This document shows, in pieces, positions 14,970 through 22,766 of a stretch of 33,077 nt of DNA (positions within the stretch are counted from its first letter, which is position 1; the number at the start of each line of letters is the position of its first letter). The stretch covers positions 1 to 33,077 of the forward strand of contig JAFUPA010000049.1 in NCBI GenBank assembly GCA_017481575.1, read 5' to 3'. Position numbers and translations under genes: made by a program. Source of the stretch: Clostridia bacterium. GTDB taxonomy: Bacteria; Bacillota; Clostridia; Oscillospirales; Acutalibacteraceae. The notes below the pieces were generated by a model. That model did no database searches. It was not told the DNA's origin and saw only the letters and a program-made list of their open reading frames with translations.

Positions 14970-15955
14970 TATTTAATAGCGCCAACCTCTTTGAAGTATT
15001 TTTCTGCACCGGGATGGAACGGAACTGAAATGCTTGATACAGCATACTCAAGGCTCATTTCCTTTGCCTTGTCGTGTGTGTACTCGTCCTTATTTTCGTA
15101 GATAGCCTTTGTAAGCTCATAAACAACCTGCTCTGAAAGCTCGTTGCTTACGATGAATGTAGCCTTAACTGCAACTGTTGTTGCATCCTTGTCTACACCC
15201 TTGTATGTGCCTGCAGGGATTTTGTACTCAGCGTAGAAGCCGTAGTCCTTCTGAAGAGCTGCAAGGTGTTCAGCGTCGATTTCAACGATAACGATGTCTG
15301 TTGTTGTTGCAAGGTCTGTGATAGCAACTGTCGGAGCACCTGCTGTGCAGAAGAATGCGTCAATCTTGCCGTCCTTAAGAGCATCTGCTGATGCCTGGAA
15401 GCTGAGGTTCTGCTTGTCGATATCTTCAAACTTGATGTCGTAAGCGCCGAGGATCTGCTGTGCGTTGAACTCAACACCTGAGCCGCTGTCACCTACAGAA
15501 ACCTTTTTGCCCTTGAGGTCTGCGATTGTTTTGATGCCTGAGTCAGCTCTTGCGATAACCTGGCAAACTTCAGCGTAAACTGCGCCGAGAGTTGAGAAAG
15601 ACTTGATAGCGCCGTCCTGCTCGAAGAGTGATGTTCCGTTGTAAGCATAGTCCATAACGTCGTTCTGAACGATAGCCATATCAACGATACCGTCGTCGAT
15701 GTCAAGGATGTTAGCCTTTGAAGCACCTGATGACATAACTGTAAGCTGTGAGCCAACCTTCTCGTTGAGAACAGTTGCCATTGTGTTACAGAAGCCGTAG
15801 TATGTACCTGTTGTACCGCCTGTACCTACATTGATTTTAACTGATGAAAGACTGTCTGTTTCGGGAGCATCGGGCTCATTGTTTGAGCAAGCTGTGCAGA
15901 AGAGCGTTGCAAAAACAAGAATGAGAGAAACTACGATTGCTAATTTTTTCTTCAT
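14969..15955 (-). CDS. TAXI-family TRAP solute-binding lipoprotein
   Basis: 328 residues. The signal peptide MKKKLAIVVSLILVFATLFCTACSNNEP has two cysteines, the second (CTAC) being the probable lipidation site, though the lipobox is imperfect. INVGTGGTTGTYYGFCNTMATVLN is the TAXI-family opening motif. DMAIVQNDVMDYAYNGT and KKVSVGDSGSGVEFNAQQIL follow, matching family ligand-site loops. It captures a small substrate outside the cell for the permease. ATG 15955 lies 9 bases after ATGGAGG; the earlier ATG at 15970 contains that RBS. First gene of the three-gene operon. Confidence 0.92.
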   Translation of the reverse strand: MKKKLAIVVSLILVFATLFCTACSNNEPDAPETDSLSSVKINVGTGGTTGTYYGFCNTMATVLNEKVGSQLTVMSSGASKANILDIDDGIVDMAIVQNDVMDYAYNGTSLFEQDGAIKSFSTLGAVYAEVCQVIARADSGIKTIADLKGKKVSVGDSGSGVEFNAQQILGAYDIKFEDIDKQNLSFQASADALKDGKIDAFFCTAGAPTVAITDLATTTDIVIVEIDAEHLAALQKDYGFYAEYKIPAGTYKGVDKDATTVAVKATFIVSNELSEQVVYELTKAIYENKDEYTHDKAKEMSLEYAVSSISVPFHPGAEKYFKEVGAIK

Positions 15956-16020
15956 GAAAATTGCCTCCATTTTTTATTTTTGAAACCGCACAAGTACGAT
16001 TTCGAAAAAATATTTATATC

Positions 16021-16049
16021 ATTATAAACTATATTTTGAAATTTTGCAA
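16021..16049 (-). promoter_or_regulatory. Promoter of the TRAP operon
   Basis: TTGCAA (16044-16049), 17-bp spacer, TATAAT (16021-16026), leaving a leader of about 60 bases before the binding-protein start. Confidence 0.75.
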
Positions 16050-16147
16050 GACTTTTACTGTATAAAGCATTCACCAAAGGTATAAATATGTATAATTCTA
16101 TTTAAAAAATGTTTAAATATTCAATTTTCGTCAGCATTTCTTTTGCA

Positions 16148-16762
16148 CTATATGTTCACACAACGCAAAACCACATTTCCGTCACTGCAGAAGGACACAG
16201 CGGTAACCGAAACATTTTTGAGCGAAAATCTGAAAACGTGAGGCTCAACACCCAACGCTGTCGGGATTAAATGCTCGAGCATACCGTGGTGACTGAAAAC
16301 CGCAACACGCTCTCCAAAAGTAAAGCGTTTCTTTATGTAATCAATAACCTTTTGCGCACGGATGTCGTTATCCTCTTTTGTCGCACAGGGGAAGCTGTGC
16401 TTTCCCGAGCCGTACAGACTCTCGCACAGCCTTGTGTTTTTATAATAACAATTAAGATACTCTTCACTGCAACCGAAATAACCGGGAGTACATCCGCACT
16501 CGATAAGCTCGGGGCAAATTTCAAGCAAAGGCTCGTCACCCTTTGCCTTGCACACACCGACAGCGGTTTTGAAAGCACGCAAAAGTGAGCTTGTTATGTA
16601 AGCATCTATCGGCAATTCCTTGAGCTTTTCGCCCAGCTCGTTGCATTGCTCCTCTCCCCTTGCGGTAAGCTCGCCGTCACTCGGGTCACGACCCTGCCAG
16701 TCGTCATAATCTGTCTCGGCATGGCGGATAAAAATTATTTCCAAACAGTCTTTGTTTTCCAT
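16148..16762 (-). CDS. Histidine phosphatase (phosphoglycerate-mutase-like) family protein
   Basis: 204 residues with IIFIRHAETDYDDWQGRDPS (about 10-29), where R13-H14 are the RHG-type catalytic pair (here RHAET), LTARGEEQCNELGEKL, and TSSLLRAFKTA as the second conserved R. VAVFSHHGMLEHLI holds the second catalytic histidine (SHHG). These are cytoplasmic phosphatases or mutases that pass through a phosphohistidine. The substrate is unknown. The insert with several cysteines (ECGCTPGYFGC) is unusual. It lies 18 bp after the GH43-like gene, in the same direction, probably in one operon. Confidence 0.88.
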   Translation of the reverse strand: MENKDCLEIIFIRHAETDYDDWQGRDPSDGELTARGEEQCNELGEKLKELPIDAYITSSLLRAFKTAVGVCKAKGDEPLLEICPELIECGCTPGYFGCSEEYLNCYYKNTRLCESLYGSGKHSFPCATKEDNDIRAQKVIDYIKKRFTFGERVAVFSHHGMLEHLIPTALGVEPHVFRFSLKNVSVTAVSFCSDGNVVLRCVNI

Positions 16763-16780
16763 TTCTGCACCTTCCCGTTT

Positions 16781-17632
16781 TTATTTCCATTCAAGCTGTG
16801 CTATTGAGACACAGCCCTTATGCGGAACAGGCTTTTCAAGCCAGCCGCAGGTCGTAATAAAATACTTTCCGTTCTCTTCCAGAATTTCGGGCGCATGAGC
16901 CGACAGTTTCGCTATCGGTTCCGTTCCTCCGACTTCACCATTGTATTCACCAAAGCTTTTAGGATTTTCGGAGCAAAAGACTAAAGTGTCATTATAAGTT
17001 TCAGCCGAAGAATCTGTATATGTAACAAAAAGATAATATAATCCGTCCTTTTTCAACACAAACGGAGATTCCATAGCTCCCCAGCCGGGTTTAAGCGGTG
17101 CGTCATCACCCGAGGTCAGAGCAAAGCCTTCAAATTCCCACGTTAACAAATCTTTCGATGAAAAGCAGGAAACCGCACCCTTTTTGTCGTGAACACCCAC
17201 AACATACATAAGGTATTCATTTTCAGCTACTTTCAGCACAAAATGGTCACGGTGTGCCGCCATCAAAGGCTCATTGTTAAGCGTGACCTTATGACCGTAC
17301 CATTCACGCATATCAAACGACACAGCAAGCGACGTCGGAGACGGGCCGTAAAACATATAATAGTTTTCGTCCTTGTTAATCACACACGGAGCCCACGCAA
17401 GAGTACCCCTGTCTATTGATTTGCCAACCTCTTTGAAAGGTGTATCAAGACTCTGACCCTTGCCGTGAACAAAATAGCGTTCATCGTACGAGTGACCGTT
17501 AAAGCTTGTTATGCCGTACAAATGCCAATCGCCGTCCGAGCCTTTTACAATCGTATGGTCGTTAACATAATTACCGTATTTTTCAGGCTTAAAAAGAACT
17601 TTCCAGTCTCCTGAAATGTAAGGGATTTTCAT
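16781..17632 (-). CDS. GH43/GH32-clan-like five-bladed beta-propeller glycosidase
   Basis: 283 residues without a signal peptide. The opening NDHTIVKGSDGDWHLYG (24-40) has the aspartate context used as base in GH43/GH32-type propellers. LAWAPCVINKDENYYMFYG, GAMESPFVLKKDGLYYLF (E as probable acid) and LSAHAPEILEENGKYFITT are consistent with blades 2, 3 and 5. It probably acts on imported oligosaccharides; arabinose-, xylose- or fructose-containing substrates are all possible. It follows the Xre/TM gene by 38 bp and precedes the histidine phosphatase gene by 18 bp. The ATG has GGAG 7 bases upstream. The fold is fairly sure; the family number and substrate are not. Confidence 0.7.
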   Translation of the reverse strand: MKIPYISGDWKVLFKPEKYGNYVNDHTIVKGSDGDWHLYGITSFNGHSYDERYFVHGKGQSLDTPFKEVGKSIDRGTLAWAPCVINKDENYYMFYGPSPTSLAVSFDMREWYGHKVTLNNEPLMAAHRDHFVLKVAENEYLMYVVGVHDKKGAVSCFSSKDLLTWEFEGFALTSGDDAPLKPGWGAMESPFVLKKDGLYYLFVTYTDSSAETYNDTLVFCSENPKSFGEYNGEVGGTEPIAKLSAHAPEILEENGKYFITTCGWLEKPVPHKGCVSIAQLEWK

Positions 17633-17670
17633 TTCATCACTCCGTTTTCGGATAAAATTTAAAACAACTT

Positions 17671-18987
17671 TTATTCTGAAGGATTTTCACAGACATAAAC
17701 ATAATGCTCGTCAAAATCCTCGTATTCCTTGGATTCACCATTTTCATCTAACATAATTGTATCATCGGCATAATCTTCAATAAACCATAAATATTTTCTT
17801 CCCTCATCATCTTCATATAACTTCACTTTGCTTTCCTGCAAAGACTGGTCAAGCTTTGAAAGACCGTCTATTCTCGCATCCATCCATATCTCTGCATCAA
17901 AAATTGGAGCCTTTTCAGGTCTTGCCTCCTCGGGAAGCTCGTCAATTCTGACGTAGACATCCTCATCATCGTAAATAATTGTCGAATAGTCCGCCGCCAC
18001 GAGATACGGCTTTTCGTTCGCTACAAAAAGAGTATCCAGAACCAAAATATCAAAAAGGAAAAATGCAATCATAGCCACTACAAACAGCAGACAACCGGGC
18101 AAGCACCCCTTTTTGTCTTTTTCTCTTTGTTTTTCAGTCCTGGCTTTATGCTTTTCAATGTTTAAAATATTTTTCTTTATAGTTGCAGGCTTGCAGAGGT
18201 GCTTGAAATACAAACCTCTTAACGGATAACCGATTATAGCTTCTATAAAACCAAAGCCGATGTCGCTTGACAGACCCAATTTTTTGTATTTCTTGATTAC
18301 CTCTTTGGTGTTCTTTCCCCTTGCCTCAAGAAGCTCGACTTCGGCATTTTCGCACCCGACCTTTGGATAAAAAATATCAAAATCAATCCACATAAGAGTT
18401 TTGTCTGCAATTTCAAAATCGTCATACTCGATTTTTATAACAGAATTTTCAGAAACATTTGTGATTTTATATGTGCAATCGACTTGCAAGCTGTAATCTG
18501 TGGCATTTTCAAGAGCTTTTTTGCCAAGCATTTTAAAGCCTTTAACAAGAATCTTATCCTTAAGTGTGGGCTTTTCGTCGTCCTCGAAAAAGTCCATATT
18601 CTGAAATTCGTCCACATCCTCCTGCGTTACAAGCTCACCTGTAATTTTCAGCACAAGCGTATCGTCCGCAACCTCAACCCACTTGCTTTCATCAAATCTT
18701 ATGCAATGGAGCTTGCCGTTTACATCAACGTTCATAAGCGAGGCAAAATCGTTTGAAATGCAAACTCTTTTTACCCCGTCCCTGCTCGCAGAGAAAATGT
18801 CTTCAACTGTCGTTGCCAATTCGTCCGCAAGCTTTTCAAAGGTTTCAATCCTCGGGAAAGCCTGTCCGTTCTCCCACTTTGAAACAGCCTTGTCCGAAAC
18901 GTCAAGACGTTTCGCAAGTTCAACCTGTGTCAACCCTCTTTGCTCACGCAATTTGCAGATGTAATTTCCAAATTTATAATTATTCAC
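17671..18987 (-). CDS. Membrane-anchored Xre-type regulator
   Basis: 438 residues. The N-terminal Cro/CI helix-turn-helix (about 7-61: CKLREQRGLTQVELAKRLDV, KAVSKWENGQAFP) is followed by a mixed alpha/beta region (70-260). A basic stretch (EKHKARTEKQREKDKKGC) precedes one transmembrane helix (about 297-318: CLPGCLLFVVAMIAFFLF), then an acidic 115-residue outside domain (LPEEARPEKAPIFDAEIW ... YVYVCENPSE). The layout suggests that an external state is sensed by the C-terminal part and passed to a DNA-binding head held at the membrane. The start is GTG at 18987 with GGGGTG upstream. It is first in a likely operon with the GH43-like and phosphatase genes. Confidence 0.8.
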   Translation of the reverse strand: MNNYKFGNYICKLREQRGLTQVELAKRLDVSDKAVSKWENGQAFPRIETFEKLADELATTVEDIFSASRDGVKRVCISNDFASLMNVDVNGKLHCIRFDESKWVEVADDTLVLKITGELVTQEDVDEFQNMDFFEDDEKPTLKDKILVKGFKMLGKKALENATDYSLQVDCTYKITNVSENSVIKIEYDDFEIADKTLMWIDFDIFYPKVGCENAEVELLEARGKNTKEVIKKYKKLGLSSDIGFGFIEAIIGYPLRGLYFKHLCKPATIKKNILNIEKHKARTEKQREKDKKGCLPGCLLFVVAMIAFFLFDILVLDTLFVANEKPYLVAADYSTIIYDDEDVYVRIDELPEEARPEKAPIFDAEIWMDARIDGLSKLDQSLQESKVKLYEDDEGRKYLWFIEDYADDTIMLDENGESKEYEDFDEHYVYVCENPSE

Positions 18988-19024
18988 TCAATCACCCCAA
19001 TTAAATCGACGATTTCTCAACCCC

Positions 19025-19065
19025 ATTATACACAAAACCCCCGTTTTTGCAATAAAAACAGGGGT
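19025..19065 (-). promoter_or_regulatory. Xre/TM promoter overlapping a terminator hairpin
   Basis: ACCCCCGTTTTT (19037-19048) pairs, with one mismatch, with AAAAACAGGGGT (19054-19065), a terminator for the upstream propeller gene. The loop contributes TTGCAA (19047-19052) as -35, with a 16-bp spacer to TATAAT (19025-19030) for the regulator gene. Confidence 0.6.
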
Positions 19066-19087
19066 AGAATTTAAGTAGAGATTTATT

Positions 19088-20047
19088 TTAACCTATCTCT
19101 GCTTCAAAAATTCCGATGCTTTCTCTGCCTGTAAGATTGTTTGCGGTATTACGTGCATTGAAATAAAGTCGCAGCTTTTTATCGTGATAAGTCAGGCAAC
19201 AGGCATAGACATACTGCGCCATCCAATTGCTGTTTTTACATTTCTGCGGAACAAGAAACGGCTTTACAAAGTCAAACCCTTCTCCGTCATCACTTTTAAG
19301 AAGCATAATTGCAGAATGACTTTTGCCGTCCTTTTCAAAAATTCCGTTCTGCAGACCGATGTAGCAGTCCTTTAACCTATAAACCTTAAGACAGCCGGAG
19401 CATAAATTCAGCCACTCGATATTTTTGTCGGGAGATATTATCGGGGATGTTCTTGCAACATAGTCCTTGCTTATTTCTTCGCTCTCCGCAAAGCTGATAT
19501 GTCTCGGCTCGCAGAAGCCGCAATCCTTAATAAAGGTCTGTCCGCAGGAATAATAAAGTCGGTAGCCGTTTTCAGTTTTTATAAGAAAGGGATTTGACAG
19601 CGCCGAGCCGTTTTCATCCTGCTCATAGTCACGTGTTTTCTTCAGCACGGGATAAGGGTTTGTCCATTCCTTAAGGTCTGTGCTTTCAATACAGTAGATT
19701 TCACTTTTCCACTTGGCACCCAAAAGCGTCAATGCATTCATAATAACAGGTCTTGTTCTTTCGTAAAAAAGATAGTAACGGCCGTCAATAAAATTTATGT
19801 TCGGGCGCATAGCTTTGTTGACAATTTTTCCTCTGTTTTTAAAGCTGATACCATCCGTTCCTTCATAGTGATAAATGCCAAAAAACGTATGGCAGAAAAG
19901 ATGCCATTTGCCGTCGTGACTCTCATCGGGAGTCAGCACGCTTGGGTCGGCAATAACAAAGCTGGAGGGCGGATTGTGAATTATCGGATTGTTGTCATAC
20001 AGTTTGAATTCTGCGTTGTCTATGTCTTTAAAATAAAGGTTTTGCAC
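19088..20047 (-). CDS. GH43/GH130-like beta-propeller glycosidase or phosphorylase
   Basis: 319 residues, no signal peptide. NNPIIHNPPSSFVIADPSVLTPDESHDGKWHLFCHT (about 18-53) contains the ADPSV motif with the catalytic aspartate typical of five-bladed glycosidases. YYLFYERTRP (E76 region), ALSNPFLIKTENGYRLYYS and ISFAESEEISKDY fit later blades. The GH43 versus GH130 choice cannot be settled by eye. Start GTG (20047) with GGAG 8 bases upstream. It lies between the membrane gene 20159-21016 and the Xre/TM gene, in the same direction but with its own terminator. Confidence 0.65.
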   Translation of the reverse strand: MQNLYFKDIDNAEFKLYDNNPIIHNPPSSFVIADPSVLTPDESHDGKWHLFCHTFFGIYHYEGTDGISFKNRGKIVNKAMRPNINFIDGRYYLFYERTRPVIMNALTLLGAKWKSEIYCIESTDLKEWTNPYPVLKKTRDYEQDENGSALSNPFLIKTENGYRLYYSCGQTFIKDCGFCEPRHISFAESEEISKDYVARTSPIISPDKNIEWLNLCSGCLKVYRLKDCYIGLQNGIFEKDGKSHSAIMLLKSDDGEGFDFVKPFLVPQKCKNSNWMAQYVYACCLTYHDKKLRLYFNARNTANNLTGRESIGIFEAEIG

Positions 20048-20119
20048 TTTAAGCTCTCCTTTTCAATACCTATGACTGATAATATCACAAAAATTTCTTT
20101 TTGAAAACATTTTTCAAAA

Positions 20120-20148
20120 AAGAAACACCCGCAAAGCGAGTGTTTCTT
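20120..20148 (-). terminator. Terminator of the 4TM membrane protein gene
   Basis: AAGAAACACCCGC (20120-20132) and GCGAGTGTTTCTT (20136-20148) pair with one mismatch around loop AAA. TTTTTGAAAAATG follows on the minus strand. Confidence 0.8.
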
Positions 20149-20158
20149 ATAAATCAAA

Positions 20159-21016
20159 TCAGTATAAGCGTTTTTCTTTAGCAATCTCCTGTCCGTCAAC
20201 ACAAATAAATACATTTGTAAATCCGTCAAAAACAGCCTCTATCTTCTGTCCGCCGACAACAGCAGTAAGCGTGTGCGCACTTTCCGCCAACGCCTCGTGT
20301 TCATCATAAACCACACCATTGATTACAAGCTCGTTTGTGTGTTTCACACGGCGGAACTCGATGTGCTTTCCGTCGTAATCAGCCTGAACAAACACCCTTG
20401 CGTTAACTTCGCTATCAGCCATTCTCAACGCTCTTGATTCAACAGGGGCTGCAAATTCCCCGTTCGGGCTGTCCGAAGTCTCAACCGTCACCGGCTCATC
20501 AGCAGGAAGCTTTTTTATCTGAAAATAAGCATAAACACCGCTTGCCAACGATACAATTACCCAGACGTGGAAAGCGATATCAATAATGGAATCTGCACCG
20601 ATTTCGGTCATAACAAGCATTGCAACTGTATCAATGCAGAAAAATACAAGTGCAAAAATAAGCCAACCGACCTTTTTCTTCTTGGCGAAAACCCAGCTTA
20701 CGAAATAAAGCAGGAGCATAATGACCGCAATCGCAACCGTTAAGAACAAAAACGATTTGTCGAAAAAGACCTCGTCGCCATAGTAATATTCCTCGGGATA
20801 AAGACCGCAGAAGTACATACCGTAATCAGCCGCCATATAAGGCAAAAACGCCGAGAACAGGAAGTATGTATTTGAGTTTAAAAGAAGCAAAACCACATTG
20901 ACCGCAGTAAATCCAAGCACAAGCAAGATGTTGGATATACTGTTTTTATACTTGTTTTCAAGCGCCTCTCTCGGTGTTGTCGGTTCAGCTTTTGTACCCT
21001 TGTTAAAAATTGACAT
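20159..21016 (-). CDS. Membrane protein with cytoplasmic C-terminal domain, unknown function
   Basis: 285 residues. About four or five transmembrane helices lie within residues 25-170 (ILLVLGFTAVNVVLLLLN, YFLFSAFLPYMAA, FLFLTVAIAVIMLLLYFVSW, VGWLIFALVFFCIDTVAML, IAFHVWVIVSLASGVYAYF). A soluble beta-rich C-terminal domain of about 110 residues follows (ARVFVQADYDGKHIEFRRVKHTNELVINGVVYDE). The C-terminal pattern resembles small domains in Clostridia membrane proteins, but I know no function. RBS AAAGGAGAGGG precedes the ATG. It has a perfect consensus promoter covered by two operators and is divergent from a 68-residue Xre repressor, so it is probably normally off. Confidence 0.75.
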   Translation of the reverse strand: MSIFNKGTKAEPTTPREALENKYKNSISNILLVLGFTAVNVVLLLLNSNTYFLFSAFLPYMAADYGMYFCGLYPEEYYYGDEVFFDKSFLFLTVAIAVIMLLLYFVSWVFAKKKKVGWLIFALVFFCIDTVAMLVMTEIGADSIIDIAFHVWVIVSLASGVYAYFQIKKLPADEPVTVETSDSPNGEFAAPVESRALRMADSEVNARVFVQADYDGKHIEFRRVKHTNELVINGVVYDEHEALAESAHTLTAVVGGQKIEAVFDGFTNVFICVDGQEIAKEKRLY

Positions 21017-21125
21017 TTTTCCCTCTCCTTTATTTTTGTATTTTCATCATACGTTAAACCTCGATTTTTGTCAAGACAATACGCAAAATGTATTATTTTC
21101 CCTTTCCCTGTATTTCCCACAATCA

Positions 21126-21142
21126 TATCCCGTTTTGGGATA
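21126..21142. promoter_or_regulatory. Operator A for the adjacent Xre repressor (predicted)
   Basis: TATCCC-N5-GGGATA; a perfect 7-bp arm on each side (ATATCCC 21125-21131, GGGATAT 21137-21143). It lies downstream of the minus-strand -10. Confidence 0.65.
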
Positions 21143-21147
21143 TTTTA

Positions 21148-21176
21148 ATTATACCAAAGTGGGATAATATTGTCAA
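21148..21176 (-). promoter_or_regulatory. Consensus promoter of the membrane protein gene
   Basis: TTGACA (21171-21176), 17-bp spacer, TATAAT (21148-21153). All 12 hexamer bases are consensus. Operator B lies in the spacer. Confidence 0.85.
21150..21166. promoter_or_regulatory. Operator B for the adjacent Xre repressor (predicted)
   Basis: TATACC-N5-GGGATA, one mismatch from operator A and 24 bp from it, between the -35 and -10 of the membrane-gene promoter. Confidence 0.6.
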
Positions 21177-21206
21177 GTAATTGCTGATTAATCGTGAGGT
21201 GAAAAT

Positions 21207-21413
21207 ATGAGGCTTAAAGAACTGCGCATTAAAAAAGGCGTGTCGCAACTTAAATTAGCACTTGACCTTAATATGAATCAGAACAGCATAAGCCGATATG
21301 AAAACGGTGTTCGTGAAGCTGATTACGCCACTCTAATCAAATTTGCCGATTATTTCAACGTTTCAATCGACTACCTGCTCGAACGCACCGACAACCCGAC
21401 ATTTTTAAAATAA
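21207..21413 (+). CDS. Minimal Xre-family repressor
   Basis: 68 residues, a single Cro/CI helix-turn-helix (LRIKKGVSQLKLALDLNM, then QNSISRYENGVREADYATLI, and FADYFNVSIDYLLERTDN). The DYLLERTDN ending is typical of short Xre repressors. It has no ligand or multimer domain, so activity is probably controlled by dimerisation or protein level. RBS GAGGTG sits 5 bases before the ATG. It is divergent from the membrane-protein gene, and the two TATMCC-N5-GGGATA sites between them are the obvious targets. Confidence 0.88.
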   Translation: MRLKELRIKKGVSQLKLALDLNMNQNSISRYENGVREADYATLIKFADYFNVSIDYLLERTDNPTFLK

Positions 21414-21487
21414 AAACATAATTTTTCTATTGTTTATCATTCGCTCATTTGCTAAACTGAAGGTAATAACTCTCTGGAGGTCTTGTT

Positions 21488-22729
21488 ATGAACAAAATTA
21501 AAATAGGTATATTCGGCGCAGGTCGAGGAATTGACATTGCAGAAAATCTTTTGCTTCTTGACTGTGAAATTGTTGCGCTTTGCGAATTTAACGAGCAGAG
21601 GGCCGCTGACGGTCTTAAAAGGCTCGGTATAGATGTTCCCGTTTTCAAGGATTTTGACACATTCCTTAATGTCAAGCCGGACGCAGTTGTGCTCGCAAAC
21701 TATTTCCACGAGCACACACCGTACGCAATCAAATGCTTTGAAAAGGGTATCCACATTTTCTCCGAGTGCATCAGCAACGGCACTATGGCTCAAGGTGTTG
21801 AGCTTATCCGTGCTTACGAAAAAAGTAATTCGATTTATATGCTTGCGGAGAATTATCCGCAGATGAAATTTAACCGTGAAATGAAAAAAATCTGCGACGG
21901 CGGTACGCTCGGCAAAATCCTCTATGCCGAGGGCGAATATAACCACCCCGTCAACCCCGAGGACAGCAGTTTTCTTAAAACCTGCGTATATTTCCCCGAG
22001 CATTGGCGCAATTTCCTGCCACGCTCATATTACATAACTCATTCACTTGCGCCGCTGATGTGGACAACAGGTGCAACACCGAAGCGTGTGAGTGCGTTAC
22101 CTGTTTTTTCACCGATGCCTGAAAAAGCAACTGCCCGTCACGTCGGCGACAGTGCCGCAATCGTAACCACGATGAATGATGACGGCTCCGTTTTCAGGAT
22201 AACAGGCTGTGCCGCATTTGGAGCTCACCACAACGCATACCGCATTTGCGGTGTGAAAGGACAGGTCGAAAACCTGCGTGGTATGGGCAGTCAGGTTATG
22301 CTTCGTTACAGCGAGTGGGCTATCCCCGAGGGTAAGGGAGAGACTAACCTCTACGAGCCGAAGTGGAACGATAAAGATGAAGATTCTATTGAAAACGCAG
22401 GTCACGGCGGCGGTGACTACATCGTTGCACGAATGTTCCTTGACTGCATCCGTGAGGGCAAGGAGCCCGAGCACCCGTACGACATTCATTCAGCAGTTAC
22501 AATGTCCTCGGTTGCCATACTCTCTCACCGTTCTGTTCTGAACGGCGGCAAGCCCTACGACATTCCCGATTTCCACCTGGAGGAATGTCGCAAGCAATAC
22601 GAAAACGACACTGAAACTCCGTTCTACGGCACAGACGGCAGTAAACCCACAATCCCCTGCTGTTCAAAAACCGATTACAAGCCGACAGAAGAACAACTGA
22701 AGCGTTACGAAGAAGCGCTTAACAACTGA
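21488..22729 (+). CDS. Gfo/Idh/MocA family sugar oxidoreductase
   Basis: 413 residues. The Rossmann motif GAGRGID (10-16), with IFGAGRG in place of the more usual GxGxxG, precedes VALCEFN at the end of strand 2, typical of NAD(P) binding. FHEHTPYAIKCFEKGIHIFSECIS (73-96) matches the catalytic-lysine region, but the family's EKP is ECI here, so the usual lysine is missing. AENYPQMKF and YHP-like NHPV follow. It likely oxidises or isomerises a sugar or cyclitol derivative in the cytoplasm, or has lost redox chemistry and works as in GH109-like enzymes. RBS TGGAGG precedes the ATG. It lies between the Xre gene and the AraC/GH38 pair, suggesting a sugar role. Confidence 0.88.
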   Translation: MNKIKIGIFGAGRGIDIAENLLLLDCEIVALCEFNEQRAADGLKRLGIDVPVFKDFDTFLNVKPDAVVLANYFHEHTPYAIKCFEKGIHIFSECISNGTMAQGVELIRAYEKSNSIYMLAENYPQMKFNREMKKICDGGTLGKILYAEGEYNHPVNPEDSSFLKTCVYFPEHWRNFLPRSYYITHSLAPLMWTTGATPKRVSALPVFSPMPEKATARHVGDSAAIVTTMNDDGSVFRITGCAAFGAHHNAYRICGVKGQVENLRGMGSQVMLRYSEWAIPEGKGETNLYEPKWNDKDEDSIENAGHGGGDYIVARMFLDCIREGKEPEHPYDIHSAVTMSSVAILSHRSVLNGGKPYDIPDFHLEECRKQYENDTETPFYGTDGSKPTIPCCSKTDYKPTEEQLKRYEEALNN

Positions 22730-22731
22730 AA

Positions 22732-22766
22732 AAAGAGACGAGAATCACTCCGATTCCCGTCTCTTT
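22732..22766 (+). terminator. Terminator overlapping the convergent AraC gene's end
   Basis: AAAGAGACG (22732-22740) pairs with CGTCTCTTT (22758-22766) and GAATC with GATTC inside. It follows the oxidoreductase stop by 2 bp. The right arm encodes the last residues of the convergent AraC gene. Confidence 0.8.
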
